A stretch of DNA of 64,000 bases, taken from assembly GCA_038040445.1 (NCBI GenBank), contig JBBPIG010000007.1, positions 200,310 through 264,309 of the forward strand, given 5' to 3'. The position numbers and the translations under genes are program-made. Each line of letters opens with the position of its first letter. Position 1 is the stretch's first letter. This document shows, one piece after another, positions 16,256-26,809 of this stretch. The notes under the pieces are model-generated. The model was given only the letters and a program-made list of their open reading frames with translations, was not told where the DNA came from and ran no database searches. Source of the stretch: Acidobacteriota bacterium (GTDB lineage: Bacteria > Acidobacteriota > Blastocatellia > UBA7656).

Positions 16256-16316
16256 CTGCGTTAGTCTTATCGATCGCTTTCATGATTTAATTGAATCAAG
16301 CACGACTGGAGGATGG

Positions 16317-17096
16317 ATGAAGGTCATCATAATAGGGGACGTGGTCGGCAAGCCGGGCCGCAAGATCCTCGCCGCGACGTTGACGAAATTGAAAGAACGG
16401 CACGAAGCGGAGTTCGTGGTTGCCAATGTCGAAAACGCCGCCGAAGGCGCCGGCGTAGTTCCGAAGGTCGGAGATGAGATTTTGAACGCCGGAGTCGATG
16501 TGATGACCTCGGGCAATCACATATTCGATAAGCGAGAAGTCATCCAGTACATAGAGAATCAGCCGCGTCTGCTTCGTCCCGCCAACTATGCGCCCGATGC
16601 TCCGGGAAAAGGGCTCTGGCTGGGTTCTACGGCATCGGGCACCCAGGTAGCGGTGATCAATATCCAAGGCCGCGTTTTCATGCCGCCCACCGATTGTCCC
16701 TTCAGGACCGCCGACCGCTTGTTAGCCGAGATCGGCAAGCGGGCATCGGTGATCATTGTCGATCATCACGCCGAAGCGACGTCGGAAAAACTGGCGATGG
16801 GGCGCTATCTTGACGGAAGAGTTTCAGTCGTAGTTGGCACACACACTCACGTTCAGACCGCGGACGAGCAGATACTGCCGGGCGGCACGGGCTACATAAC
16901 TGATCTGGGAATGACTGGCCCTTACGACAGCGTAATCGGCGTCGAGTCGCAATTGGTGATCACGCGTTTCGTGCGCGGGTTGCCGATTCGTTACCAGACT
17001 GCAAGCCAGAATCCTCAGTTGCACGGCGTGGTCGTGGAGATTGACGAGCGAACGGGGAAGTCCGTCGGCATTTTGAGGCTACAGGTCAAGGAGTAG
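16317..17096 (+). CDS. ymdB: YmdB-type metallophosphoesterase (TIGR00282)
   Basis: Start at ATG 16317 behind GGAGG. The frame is open further upstream but without likeness to the family. The 259-residue protein has the metal-binding signatures of the family: MKVIIIGDVVGKPGRK, VANVENAAEG, TSGNHIFDKR, VDHHAEATSEK and VVGTHTHVQTAD, ending with the typical GMTGPYDSVIG segment. YmdB is a cytoplasmic dimetal phosphodiesterase that acts on cyclic nucleotides such as 2',3'-cNMP and affects RNA metabolism in Bacillus. The gene often neighbours rny, which is absent here. The structured region just upstream may be its leader. Confidence 0.93.
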   Translation: MKVIIIGDVVGKPGRKILAATLTKLKERHEAEFVVANVENAAEGAGVVPKVGDEILNAGVDVMTSGNHIFDKREVIQYIENQPRLLRPANYAPDAPGKGLWLGSTASGTQVAVINIQGRVFMPPTDCPFRTADRLLAEIGKRASVIIVDHHAEATSEKLAMGRYLDGRVSVVVGTHTHVQTADEQILPGGTGYITDLGMTGPYDSVIGVESQLVITRFVRGLPIRYQTASQNPQLHGVVVEIDERTGKSVGILRLQVKE

Positions 17097-17289
17097 TTCG
17101 GCGTCTCTGGTTGATGAGCATCAGCAGTTGTTTGGCCCTCTCAAAAAAACAAACCCGCCAGCAAGTTTCTTCTGACTCGCTGACTGGTCTGTGTACGTCT
17201 CACGCCCACCGGCCAACATTCGCGCAGTGCATTAGCCAGGGCTTTTTATGCGGACTATTCGGACTGGTCTTTGACTGGATGTTTAGCGC

Positions 17290-17324
17290 GCTATGCCGCA
17301 CGTGCGTGCTGAGCGCGGCATAGC
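17290..17324. terminator. Perfect 10-bp hairpin between convergent genes
   Basis: GCTATGCCGC and GCGGCATAGC form a perfect stem between ymdB (plus) and the aminotransferase (minus), which converge here. No clear T-run follows on either strand, so terminator function is plausible but unproved. Confidence 0.45.
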
Positions 17325-17331
17325 TCCAGGA

Positions 17332-18678
17332 TTATTTCAGCGACCTCTCGATTGAAGCGTCGAGTGTGTGCACTGCGAAGTCCACCTGCTCCCGATCTAC
17401 TATCAACGGCGGCGAGAATCGCACTGCAGACTCTCCCGCGCCCTGGATCACAAGCCCGCGATTGAAGCATTCGATCACGATCTTGTCGCGCACCTCTGTC
17501 CACGGTTCTGTCGCGTCGCGGTCACGGGCGATCTCGACTCCGATCATCAAACCTAGACCACGAACCTCCGCGATTGGCGCATGCTTGTGTTGAAGCTCGC
17601 GCAAGCGGTCCATCATATAAGCGCCCATCTCGGCGGCGTTCTTCATCACGCCGTTCTCGAGTATCTCGAACGTCTTCATCGCGGCTGCGATTGCGACGGG
17701 ATTTCCGCCAAATGTGGAAGCGTGCGCGCCGGCGTGCCAGCGCATCAAGTCCTCTCGCGCGAGCGTCACGCCTAACGGCAGCCCGCCTCCGATGGCTTTC
17801 GCCATGCACATTATGTCGGGCACGACGCCGAAGTGCTCTACTGCCCACAGCTTTCCTGTACGGCCCATGCCAGATTGGACTTCATCGACGATGAGCGCGA
17901 TACCGTGCTCATCGCAGATTCGCCGAAGCTCTGGCAGGAAGTCCGCCGGCGGCACAACGTAGCCGCCTTCACCCTGGATCGGCTCGACTACGATCGCGGC
18001 GCAGTCTTCGGGTGAGACGGTGGTCTTGAAGATCGTTTGTTCGATGTAACGCGCGACACGGCGGCCGACGCTTTCTCCCGAACGGCGCTCGAGTGGAAAG
18101 CGAATCGGGTTCGCGTAAGGCACGTGCGTTACGTCGAGCGTCTGCGGGCCGAACCCCTTGCGCTGCGCCGCTCGCGATGCAGTCAACGAAAGAGTGCCAA
18201 AGGTGCGTCCGTGAAACGCCCCGCGAAAAGCGATGAACTTATTGCGGCCGGTTGAATAGATCACGGCCTTCAACGCCGCCTCCATGGCTTCAGCTCCCGA
18301 GTTGCAGTAGTGAACTTTCTTTGTGAAGTCGCCCGGCGTTACTTGAATCAATTTCTCGGCGAGCGCTGTTTGATGTGGATAGTAGTAGTCGGTGCCGGAT
18401 ATGTGAACAAACTCGCGCGCCTGGCGGCTGATCACTTCGGCGATCTCGGGATGTGCGTGCCCGAGCGCGGCGACCGCGACACCCGCGTTGAAATCGAGGA
18501 ACGTGTTGCCGTCAACGTCTTCGATGATCGCCCCGTAGCCGCGCTGCACCACAAGCGGGTAGCTTCGCGTGTAGCTTGGCGAAATATACTTCGCGTCACG
18601 ATTGAGTAGCTCTTTCGCTTTCGGTCCGGGAAGAGCGGTCTTTATCTCAGGCAGTGTTGTCTTAGTGATGGTTTGCAT
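17332..18678 (-). CDS. Class III PLP-dependent aminotransferase (GABA/acetylornithine type)
   Basis: A 448-residue fold-type I aminotransferase of class III. Seen motifs: FLDFNAGVAVAALGHAHP, YCNSGAEAMEAALK (phosphate-binding), FRGAFHGRT, PIQGEGGY, LIVDEVQSGMGRTG and the PLP lysine in MCMAKAIGGGLPLG, then THASTFGGNP-like AHASTFGGNP. Such enzymes use 4-aminobutyrate, acetylornithine, ornithine or lysine with 2-oxoglutarate. The sequence fits the acetyl-ornithine/4-aminobutyrate subgroup, and the substrate cannot be settled here. The protein is cytoplasmic and the gene is monocistronic. Confidence 0.9.
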   Translation of the reverse strand: MQTITKTTLPEIKTALPGPKAKELLNRDAKYISPSYTRSYPLVVQRGYGAIIEDVDGNTFLDFNAGVAVAALGHAHPEIAEVISRQAREFVHISGTDYYYPHQTALAEKLIQVTPGDFTKKVHYCNSGAEAMEAALKAVIYSTGRNKFIAFRGAFHGRTFGTLSLTASRAAQRKGFGPQTLDVTHVPYANPIRFPLERRSGESVGRRVARYIEQTIFKTTVSPEDCAAIVVEPIQGEGGYVVPPADFLPELRRICDEHGIALIVDEVQSGMGRTGKLWAVEHFGVVPDIMCMAKAIGGGLPLGVTLAREDLMRWHAGAHASTFGGNPVAIAAAMKTFEILENGVMKNAAEMGAYMMDRLRELQHKHAPIAEVRGLGLMIGVEIARDRDATEPWTEVRDKIVIECFNRGLVIQGAGESAVRFSPPLIVDREQVDFAVHTLDASIERSLK

Positions 18679-19353
18679 AGAACCTCCATGAACTCATTCT
18701 CGAATGAAACATTCATCGCAGGCGAAGCGCCTGCCTTTAATGGGTGTTTAATGGAGGGCTGGTCAGTCGGCGAAAAGATTTCTGCGGACTGTGCGGGGGG
18801 CGCATATGATCGTGCATCTCACCTTGGTCACCTCCCTTATCGAGTGCTGAAATCTTAACACCGAAAGGGGGCGGCGGCAAACATTCGGAGGTCAGTGATT
18901 CTGCCATCTCTTAGGCCCGTAAGGGTGCCGCCAGGCGAGCGCCGAGCGTCCGGTCAATTTTTATTTCATTTCCGGGGGTGCTTTCCGAAAAAGGTTCTTG
19001 CGCGGGGCATGCGGCCATGTTAGATTAAGTGTTCAAAAGATTTACTGGAACGGGAGCTGACTGGAACGGGCGCTAAGCGAGCAGGATATTTTGACCGCGG
19101 CCGGGGTTTGAGGTTTCGTAAGGGATGCCGGCCGTCATCCGATAAGCCTTACAGTGAGTTGTTAATTCATCCACCGCCTCGGCTTTACGCCAAGTGCGTT
19201 CTTCTCCCTTTGCAGAAAAAGTTTCTTGCTCTGGTCGCCGCCCATCAACGGGGTTGATGAGGGGCTCTTGTGGGACTGTAGATGAAAGCTTTCAATGAGC
19301 GTGTGCTCTCATTGATCCCGCTGGGGTAAAATTCTTCTGGGGACCATAGCGAA
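18679..19353. other. Intergenic region of 675 bp, no gene recognised
   Basis: No credible coding frame was found. Small hairpins are visible: GCAGGC/GCCTGC near 18720, and TCAATGAG/CTCATTGA near 19292-19315, just before the diguanylate cyclase. Divergent promoters for the aminotransferase and the cyclase must lie here, but no convincing -35/-10 pair could be picked. Confidence 0.4.
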
Positions 19354-20361
19354 ATGCAAGACGAGGCAGTTAGAACATCGATCTTTGAAGCTGCGATGCG
19401 GCTGCATGAATCGCTGGATGCGAGCGAGATCGTAGCCCGAGCGTTGGAGTTCCTTCCGAAGTTGGTGGACGCCCAGTCGTGGGCGGTGTTCATCAAGACA
19501 GAGCAGGCTAATCGGCTGGAGCTTGTCCGGGCGATCAACGCGACGGAACTGCCGGTCGGCCCGTTTGTAGAGATCGAACAGGCGCCGCTCCCGATAGCTC
19601 GCGCTGTCAATGAGCACAGGACGATCATAGCCAACAGCGGTGGCGAGCGCTCGTCGACGGGCACGCCGCTAGAGGATGAGCTTGCGGCGTTGTGCGTTCC
19701 ACTGATCGCGAATGGTCGTCTGGTCGGCGCGGTGCAGGCAAGCCGGAAAAGCGGTGAGGGCGATGCCTTCAATCAAGAGGAGGCGCGGATAGTTGAACTA
19801 ATGTGCGCTTCGCTGGCCAGGGCGTTGGCGAATGCAATCGACTACCACGACGCTACGCGGCAAACGCTGATTGATGACCTGACTCGGCTATACAACGTGC
19901 GCTATCTGTACCAGACGCTCGAGGGTGAGATCCGCAGAGCGCGCCGCTACGGGTCGGCGGTTTCAGTAGTGTTTATGGATCTGGACGGTTTCAAGCTGGT
20001 CAACGATGCTTATGGTCACCGGGCGGGGAGCGCCACTCTGACCGAAGTCGCCCAGGTTATTACCCGGTCGGTCCGAGATTCGGACTTTGTGGCCCGGTAC
20101 GGCGGCGATGAGTTTGTATTGATGCTGCCCGAGACCCCGGCCGAACGCGCGCTTCAGATGGCTGAAAGAGTGCGTTTGTGGATAGCGGGTCACCGCTTCA
20201 AAGGCGGCGTCGGGGCAGACATTTATTTGACGGCGAGCTTCGGCGTCGCAAGCTTTCCCGAGCACGCTACCCAGGCGGAAAAGCTGATCGAGCTTGCCGA
20301 TGCAGCGATGTACGAAGCCAAGCAGCGCGACAAGAACAACGTTCGGCTCGCCGCGTCCTAA
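19354..20361 (+). CDS. GAF-GGDEF diguanylate cyclase
   Basis: A 335-residue cytoplasmic protein. Residues ~10-160 form a GAF-like sensory domain (LHESLDASEIVARALEFLP opening). Residues ~165-330 are a GGDEF domain with the active-site motif RYGGDEF, DDLTRLYNVRYL linker, VVFMDLDGFKLVND metal-binding helix and SFGVASFPEHA. The inhibitory I-site RxxD (RDSD) stands exactly five residues before GGDEF, so feedback inhibition by cyclic di-GMP is expected. It makes c-di-GMP from GTP. It lies 91 bp before mreB on the same strand, so its output might be tied to cell-shape genes, though joint transcription is unproved. Confidence 0.9.
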   Translation: MQDEAVRTSIFEAAMRLHESLDASEIVARALEFLPKLVDAQSWAVFIKTEQANRLELVRAINATELPVGPFVEIEQAPLPIARAVNEHRTIIANSGGERSSTGTPLEDELAALCVPLIANGRLVGAVQASRKSGEGDAFNQEEARIVELMCASLARALANAIDYHDATRQTLIDDLTRLYNVRYLYQTLEGEIRRARRYGSAVSVVFMDLDGFKLVNDAYGHRAGSATLTEVAQVITRSVRDSDFVARYGGDEFVLMLPETPAERALQMAERVRLWIAGHRFKGGVGADIYLTASFGVASFPEHATQAEKLIELADAAMYEAKQRDKNNVRLAAS

Positions 20362-20452
20362 ATGCATTGTCAGGATCACTGGTATTGGCGCAACGGTCCG
20401 TGGATATTCTGGTTAAAGAAGCCAATATAAATTAGAGAAGCGAACATAAATA

Positions 20453-21502
<1,050 letters not shown>

Positions 21503-21570
21503 GATGGGGATAGGGCTTAGGGTTTGGGGGTTGGGCCACCCCCTAATCTCTGACCTCCACCCCTGTTCCT

Positions 21571-22419
21571 ATGAGTGCAAACACTGCACAGCAGAAAACA
21601 CCCTGGATACTAGCCGCACTGTTGCTCTCGCAGGTAGTGCTGATGTCGACAAACGCTCGGCATCCCGACAGTGAGCAATCCGTCCTGCGCATTTGGCTCG
21701 TGACGGCTTTCGCACCGATTGTCCACGCCGCCGACTCCGTTCTTTCCTCGATCAAAGGGACCGGCGCCAGCTACATCGATGTCCGGCACGCTCGCGAAGA
21801 GAACGTCGAGCTTCGCGAAAAAGTCGAGCGGTTGACAGCCGAGTTGAACAAGGAGCTCGAGCGTGCCGCCGCGCTCGATTCGCTGCGCAGGCAACTCGCC
21901 CTGCCAACGCACCCAGAGTATGGCAAGCTTGCTGCTAACGTGATCTCGCGCGACGCAAGCCTGTGGTTCCGCCGCTTGACCATAGATCGCGGAACGCTCG
22001 ACGGAGTTAAGCGCGACATGCCCGTGGCGACAGCCGGCGGCATCGTTGGTCGAGTCATCTCAGTAGGACCCAACTTTGCGATGGTGCAGGCGATCACCGA
22101 CAAACACGCCGGCGTGGGAGCGATGCTTCAAACCTCGCGCGCGATGGGAGAGGTTCGCGGGGTCGACAATGATCGTTGCGAGCTGAGGAACATCTCGTCC
22201 AGCGAGAACGTGGAACCCGGCGAGTCGATCGTGACGACCGGTCTCGATCGGATTTACCCAAAGGGGTTGCTGGTGGGCACAGTGGAGCGCGTTGAAGCTG
22301 ACCCCAACGGACCTTGGCACAAGATCATCGTCAAACCAGCGGCGCCTGTCGATCGCGTCGAGCATCTGTTGATACTTTTGGTTGACCAGAAGGATTTGAA
22401 GCTTGGTGAAGGGAAATGA
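21571..22419 (+). CDS. mreC: Rod shape-determining protein MreC
   Basis: A 282-residue single-pass inner-membrane protein: N-terminal membrane segment (WILAALLLSQVVLM), a periplasmic coiled coil (REENVELREKVERLTAELNK region) and two beta domains containing VISRDASLWFRRLTIDRG and GGIVGRVISVGP. It links MreB filaments with MreD and PBP2. It lies 68 bp after mreB and is followed by a heptamer repeat hairpin. Confidence 0.95.
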   Translation: MSANTAQQKTPWILAALLLSQVVLMSTNARHPDSEQSVLRIWLVTAFAPIVHAADSVLSSIKGTGASYIDVRHAREENVELREKVERLTAELNKELERAAALDSLRRQLALPTHPEYGKLAANVISRDASLWFRRLTIDRGTLDGVKRDMPVATAGGIVGRVISVGPNFAMVQAITDKHAGVGAMLQTSRAMGEVRGVDNDRCELRNISSSENVEPGESIVTTGLDRIYPKGLLVGTVERVEADPNGPWHKIIVKPAAPVDRVEHLLILLVDQKDLKLGEGK

Positions 22420-22420
22420 A

Positions 22421-22502
22421 CAGTGATGCGTGATGCGTGACGCGTGACCAAGAACGCTAGCCCGAGACGGGACTCAACGGACGCATCACGGATCACGATT
22501 CG
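22421..22502. repeat. Heptamer inverted repeat (GTGATGC type), copy 1
   Basis: Left arm GTGATGC, GTGATGC, GTGACGC, GTGACC in 7-bp steps just after the mreC stop. Right arm ACGCATCACGGATCACG about 50 bases on. It sits between mreC and mreD inside what should be one transcript. Confidence 0.8.
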
Positions 22503-22516
22503 AGGTAGCCTAAAGA

Positions 22517-23044
22517 GTGCAGACCTTCAAAATCGCCCTGACCATTGTCGTTGCGCTCTTGCTACAGATGCTTCTTCCCAATTATGTGAGGTTCTTTCAA
22601 TACATCGACCTGGCCCTGCTGGTGACGGTGTACTTCAGTCTGCAGCGCGCGCCAGTGATTGGGATGGTGACTGGAATGATAGCGGGGCTCGGCGGAGATG
22701 CGGTTGGAGGGGGCATCCTCGGCGTTGGAGGATTCTCCAAGACGCTGATAGGCTATCTCGTGGGCGCCGCGAGCGTGAGGCTTTCGCTCGAGAATCCGCT
22801 GGCGCGGTTGTCAGTCGTTGCCGTCGCTTCGGCCGGAAACACGGTGTTGTTTGTAGGGCTGAACCAGATGCTTGAACAGACGCTGCCGCATGTTTCCACG
22901 TGGGCGGAGTTCGGCGCGACGATAGGGTGGAAGATGCTAGGCGATACCGTGGCATCGATCATTCTGTTTGTGGTGCTCGACCGGGTTTTCTCAGAACAGG
23001 CGACCGCGCGGCGCATGGCGATAAGGAAGCGATTCTATGAGTAG
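22517..23044 (+). CDS. mreD: Rod shape-determining protein MreD
   Basis: A 175-residue polytopic membrane protein with five or six hydrophobic segments, starting with GTG (VQTFKIALTIVVALLLQMLL). Position between mreC and mrdA, size and hydropathy identify MreD, as the family has little sequence conservation. It stabilises the MreC/PBP2 assembly in the inner membrane. Its stop overlaps the mrdA start by eight bases. Confidence 0.85.
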   Translation: MQTFKIALTIVVALLLQMLLPNYVRFFQYIDLALLVTVYFSLQRAPVIGMVTGMIAGLGGDAVGGGILGVGGFSKTLIGYLVGAASVRLSLENPLARLSVVAVASAGNTVLFVGLNQMLEQTLPHVSTWAEFGATIGWKMLGDTVASIILFVVLDRVFSEQATARRMAIRKRFYE

Positions 23045-24992
23045 CACCAACGCGAGAGAAGAAGGATTCAATCTGGAACTGCGAGTGTACTTGATCCAGT
23101 ACCTGGTGCTGGCCGTGTTTATCGCGCTCGGCATTCGCTTCTACGTCCTTCAAGTCGCGCGGCACGAAGATTACCAGGCGCGCGCCGAGAACAATCGAAT
23201 CCGCGACATTCCAATCCCTGCGTCGCGCGGCGCGATATTTGACCGCAACGAGAACCTGCTGGTCGACAACGCGTCCGCGTTCAACGTAGTAGTCACTCCG
23301 GAGGACATAACCAACAAGGAGGACACGGTCAATGCCCTGGTTCAAAATCTGGATATTGATCGAGGCGAGTTGTTGGTTGAGTTGAATGATCCCCTGCGCC
23401 CGAAATCACAGCCGATACTGGTCAAGCAGAATGCCTCGCTCGCCGATCGAGCGTGGGTTGCGGCTCACGAACTCGAGCATCCTGAGATAACGATCGACCA
23501 ACAGCCGCAGCGGGTCTACAAGTACGGCAAGCTGGCCGCGCACCTTCTCGGCTACATCGGCCAGGTCAACCCGAAGCAACTCGAGAATCCGGAATTCAAA
23601 GCAGCGGGATACAAATCGGGCGACATCGTCGGACAGGACGGGATCGAAAAAAAATACGACCGCGAGCTCCGAGGCCAGGACGGGATGCGTCGCGTGATCG
23701 TCGATAGCCGAGGCATGCCCAAGGCCGAGCTCGCCCGCATCGAGCCGATTAAGGGTCAGGACATCATCCTCACGCTGGATCTCGATCTACAGAAGGTTGC
23801 AGAGCAACAGTTCTATTCCAAGAACGAGACCGGTGCGGCGGTAGTGCTGAACCCGCAGAACGGCGAGATACTCGCGATGGTTTCGGTCCCCAGCTTCGAC
23901 CCGAATGTGTTCGCGCGCAACGTCGTGTCGACCGGGAGCCGCAAGGAAGTGGCCGCGATCGTCAATGATCCGTCGCACCCGATGTACAACAAGGCGATTC
24001 AGGGTATCTATCCAACGGGCTCGACCTGGAAGATCTTGATGGCCACCGCGGCGCTCGAAGAAGGAACCATTACGCTGAAGAACTCCCGGATCGTGTGCGG
24101 AGGCGGCATCCAGGTAGGCAATCGCTTCGTTCACTGCGGCAAGAATCACGGCATGCCAGACATCCATGCCGCGATAGTGCACTCGTGCGACGGCTATTTC
24201 TACAGGCTTGGACTCAAGATGGGCGTCGACATAATCCACGACTGGGTGACCCGTTTCGGTATGGGGCAGCGAACCGGAGTCGATCTGCCCGGCGAAGTGA
24301 GAGGAATAATCCCGAGCCGCGAATGGAAGAAGCGGGTCAATCCTCGCGATCCGGTATGGAAGGACTTTGACACCGTGCTCGCATCGATCGGGCAGGGCTC
24401 GGTTGCGGTCCCGCCGATTCAATTGATTCGAGCCGAAGCCGGAATCGTGATCGGTGGCGAGTTCCACACGCCGCATTTATTCAAACAAGCGAAGGAGACG
24501 CAGCTTGGTGCGGTCAAGTACTACGACGACAAGCCCACCGAAGTGAAACTGTCAGAACTCACGATCGAGACAGTTGACTACGGCATGTGGGGAGTGATCA
24601 ACGAGGGCGGCACGGCCAGCGGCGTTGGGTTTCCGCGCGAGATCAACGCAGGCGGCAAGACCGGCACCGCGCAGGTGATCGCCAAGGAAAAGGTACGCGG
24701 AAAAGAACATAAGGACCATTCGTGGTTCATAAGTTTCGCTCCCATGCACACCGATCAGAAGCCGGAGATCGGGGTTGTTTGCATAACTGAAAACGGGGGC
24801 TGGGGAGCTTCAGCATCTGCTCCAAAGGTGAAGATGATCGAAGCCGCCTACTTTTCAAAGAAGCTTGGCCGCCCGATACTTCCCGAGTTGGTCGCGCTGA
24901 AAACGCAGCCGAAACGGGAGACAACTCGTCCGGCTACGGGCGCTCCGGCAAAGCCCAATGCCGATCCTAAGCGCCGCCCGGGCACGCCGTGA
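23037..24992 (+). CDS. mrdA: Penicillin-binding protein 2
   Basis: A 651-residue class B PBP with a single N-terminal membrane anchor (YLVLAVFIALGIRFYVLQV), a dimerisation/pedestal domain with ASRGAIFDRN, and the transpeptidase domain. The active-site serine lies in YPTGSTWK (SxxK), the second motif is SCD (in HSCDGYF, comparable with SAD in E. coli PBP2), and the third is GKTGTAQ. It crosslinks peptidoglycan during cell elongation with RodA. A Lys/Pro-rich tail ends the protein. Confidence 0.95.
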   Translation: MSSTNAREEGFNLELRVYLIQYLVLAVFIALGIRFYVLQVARHEDYQARAENNRIRDIPIPASRGAIFDRNENLLVDNASAFNVVVTPEDITNKEDTVNALVQNLDIDRGELLVELNDPLRPKSQPILVKQNASLADRAWVAAHELEHPEITIDQQPQRVYKYGKLAAHLLGYIGQVNPKQLENPEFKAAGYKSGDIVGQDGIEKKYDRELRGQDGMRRVIVDSRGMPKAELARIEPIKGQDIILTLDLDLQKVAEQQFYSKNETGAAVVLNPQNGEILAMVSVPSFDPNVFARNVVSTGSRKEVAAIVNDPSHPMYNKAIQGIYPTGSTWKILMATAALEEGTITLKNSRIVCGGGIQVGNRFVHCGKNHGMPDIHAAIVHSCDGYFYRLGLKMGVDIIHDWVTRFGMGQRTGVDLPGEVRGIIPSREWKKRVNPRDPVWKDFDTVLASIGQGSVAVPPIQLIRAEAGIVIGGEFHTPHLFKQAKETQLGAVKYYDDKPTEVKLSELTIETVDYGMWGVINEGGTASGVGFPREINAGGKTGTAQVIAKEKVRGKEHKDHSWFISFAPMHTDQKPEIGVVCITENGGWGASASAPKVKMIEAAYFSKKLGRPILPELVALKTQPKRETTRPATGAPAKPNADPKRRPGTP

Positions 24993-25078
24993 TTACTGGA
25001 CGCTGTAGCGAAACATGCAGGCGATTTCAAGAAACTCCGAGTTGGCCCTGAGGCTGGCACCCGACCCGATACGCCGCG

Positions 25079-26167
25079 ATGGTTGATATCCAAAGGAAAT
25101 TCAAAGACGTAGATTGGTTGCTGTTGCTGGCGCCGATAGCTCTAACCGCGTTTGGCTGCGTGGGGATAAGCAGCAGCGCGCCGGACGGCAGCTTCGTTAA
25201 GAAGCAAATCTTCTCGCTCGGGATCGGCCTGGCGATCGCGATAGCGATAATGTTCACCGACTACCGCAAGATCGTCATGAATATCGCGCCGTTTTTCTAT
25301 GCCGCGGTCTTGATTCTGCTTGTTGTGGTGTTGGTTTGGGGAACGCAGATCAACGGAAACAAAGCATGGCTGCGTATTGCCGGTTTCAGCTTGCAACCGA
25401 GCGAGTTCGCGAAAGCCGCGACCATTCTTATGCTCGCTCGTCACCTGGCTCATCAGCGCCAGACATCGCTTTCGATCAAAGACATGCTCATCATGGCCGC
25501 GATAGTCATGCCGCCGCTTATACTGGTTTACGCCGAGCACGACACGGGCACGACGCTCACCTTCGGAGCGATACTTGGAACGTTCTACTTTCTTGGGGGC
25601 ATGCGGAAAGTATTTTTGGGGATCGGCGTTGTCGCGGTAGCCGTCGGATTGGTTGCGGTGTATCCCCACCTCAAGCGCTACCAGATCGAACGCATCAACG
25701 TAATCATTCACCCGGAGGAGGCCGACCCGAGGGGATTCGGATACCAGACGATTCAATCGGTGATAGCGGTCGGTTCAGGCGGCGTGCTAGGGAAGGGAAT
25801 CGGCCACGGCACTCAAGGCCGCCTGGGGTTCTTGCCGTTCGCGTGGACGGACTTCATTGCCGCGGTGATCGCCGAAGAGACCGGACTGATCGGAGTGCTG
25901 CTGATGATGGTGCTGTACCTGGTGCTCATCTGGCGGCTGATAGCGGTGGCTAAAGCCTCGCGCGAGCGGTCAGGCTCGCTGATCGTGATGGGCTTCGTGG
26001 GATTGATAGCGTTTCACATTCTGTGCAATCTTGGGATGGTCGTGGCGCTGATGCCCATAATGGGAATCCCGCTCCCGCTGATGAGCTACGGCGGCACCGC
26101 GGTGATGGCTATGTTCATAGGTGTGGGGTTGGCGCTGAGCGTGAGGATGAGACGGTTTGTGAATTAA
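25079..26167 (+). CDS. rodA: Peptidoglycan glycosyltransferase RodA
   Basis: A 362-residue SEDS-family membrane protein with about ten segments. Family marks are AWLRIAGFSLQPSEFAKAA, the aspartate-bearing loop EHDTGTTLTFGA, GFGYQTIQSVIAVGSGG with GKGIGHGTQG, and the end LPLMSYGGTAVMAMFIGVGL. It polymerises lipid II glycans with PBP2. It is 86 bp after mrdA. Confidence 0.95.
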   Translation: MVDIQRKFKDVDWLLLLAPIALTAFGCVGISSSAPDGSFVKKQIFSLGIGLAIAIAIMFTDYRKIVMNIAPFFYAAVLILLVVVLVWGTQINGNKAWLRIAGFSLQPSEFAKAATILMLARHLAHQRQTSLSIKDMLIMAAIVMPPLILVYAEHDTGTTLTFGAILGTFYFLGGMRKVFLGIGVVAVAVGLVAVYPHLKRYQIERINVIIHPEEADPRGFGYQTIQSVIAVGSGGVLGKGIGHGTQGRLGFLPFAWTDFIAAVIAEETGLIGVLLMMVLYLVLIWRLIAVAKASRERSGSLIVMGFVGLIAFHILCNLGMVVALMPIMGIPLPLMSYGGTAVMAMFIGVGLALSVRMRRFVN

Positions 26168-26206
26168 GTGGCTACTCGTAGCGACCCTTCGTTAGACGGA
26201 GGTATT

Positions 26207-26809
26207 GTGACAGCACAGATTCTAGAACAAGAAAGGCCGTTCACCGTGGCTCTGGATTTCCATTCTGTCAGATTGACGGAAGAGCAGTTTTATCAACTCT
26301 GTCAGGACAACGACGACCTGCGTCTTGAACTCACTGCAGAGGGAGAGCTGATCATTATGCCTCCAACTGGCGGAACCACAGGTTCGCGCAATGCAGACAT
26401 CACTTTTCAGATTGTGCTTTGGGCAAAGAAGGACGGCACGGGGCTGAGTTTCGACTCTTCGACCATGTTTATTTTACCCAACGGCGCCAAGCGTTCTCCA
26501 GATGCCTCCTGGGTCAGCCGAGAAAGATGGGACGCACTCTCTGAAGAACAGCGCGAGAGGTTTGTTCCGCTCTGTCCTGACTTCGTTTTGGAGTTGCGCT
26601 CTGCGACGGATCGGTTGTCGTTTCTGCAGGACAAGACGCAGGAATATATCGCGAACGGCGCGCAGTTGGGACTGTTGATCGATCCCCAATCGAAACAAGC
26701 CTATGTCTACCGTCCGAATCAGCCCGTCGAATGCCTAGACAATCCGCAGAGCATCTCAGGTGAGCCGGCGCTGCCAGGTTTTGCTTTGGACCTGAAGGAT
26801 ATTTGGTGA
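26207..26809 (+). CDS. Uma2 family (DUF820) protein within the elongasome operon
   Basis: The GTG at 26207 has a GGAGG site four bases upstream, better than the GTG at 26168 that abuts the rodA stop. About 200 residues: FTVALDFHSVRLTEEQFYQL, GELIIMPPTGG, SSTMFILPNGAKRSPDASWV, then PDFVLELRSATDRL, with YIANGAQLGLLIDP and the Lys in the expected nuclease-fold places. Function unknown for the family. It is only weakly related to the Uma2 gene at 1.6 kb. It overlaps the next start by four bases, so it is transcribed and translated with rodA and the radical SAM gene. Confidence 0.85.
   Translation: MTAQILEQERPFTVALDFHSVRLTEEQFYQLCQDNDDLRLELTAEGELIIMPPTGGTTGSRNADITFQIVLWAKKDGTGLSFDSSTMFILPNGAKRSPDASWVSRERWDALSEEQRERFVPLCPDFVLELRSATDRLSFLQDKTQEYIANGAQLGLLIDPQSKQAYVYRPNQPVECLDNPQSISGEPALPGFALDLKDIW

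Noticed and set aside
15978-16283. 101-codon minus-strand frame across the structured RNA region
   Set aside because: Composition is not protein-like and the base pairing of the region explains it better.
16128-16316. N-terminal extension of the ymdB frame
   Set aside because: The extension is not family-like, overlaps the structured RNA candidate, and ATG 16317 has a strong GGAGG site.
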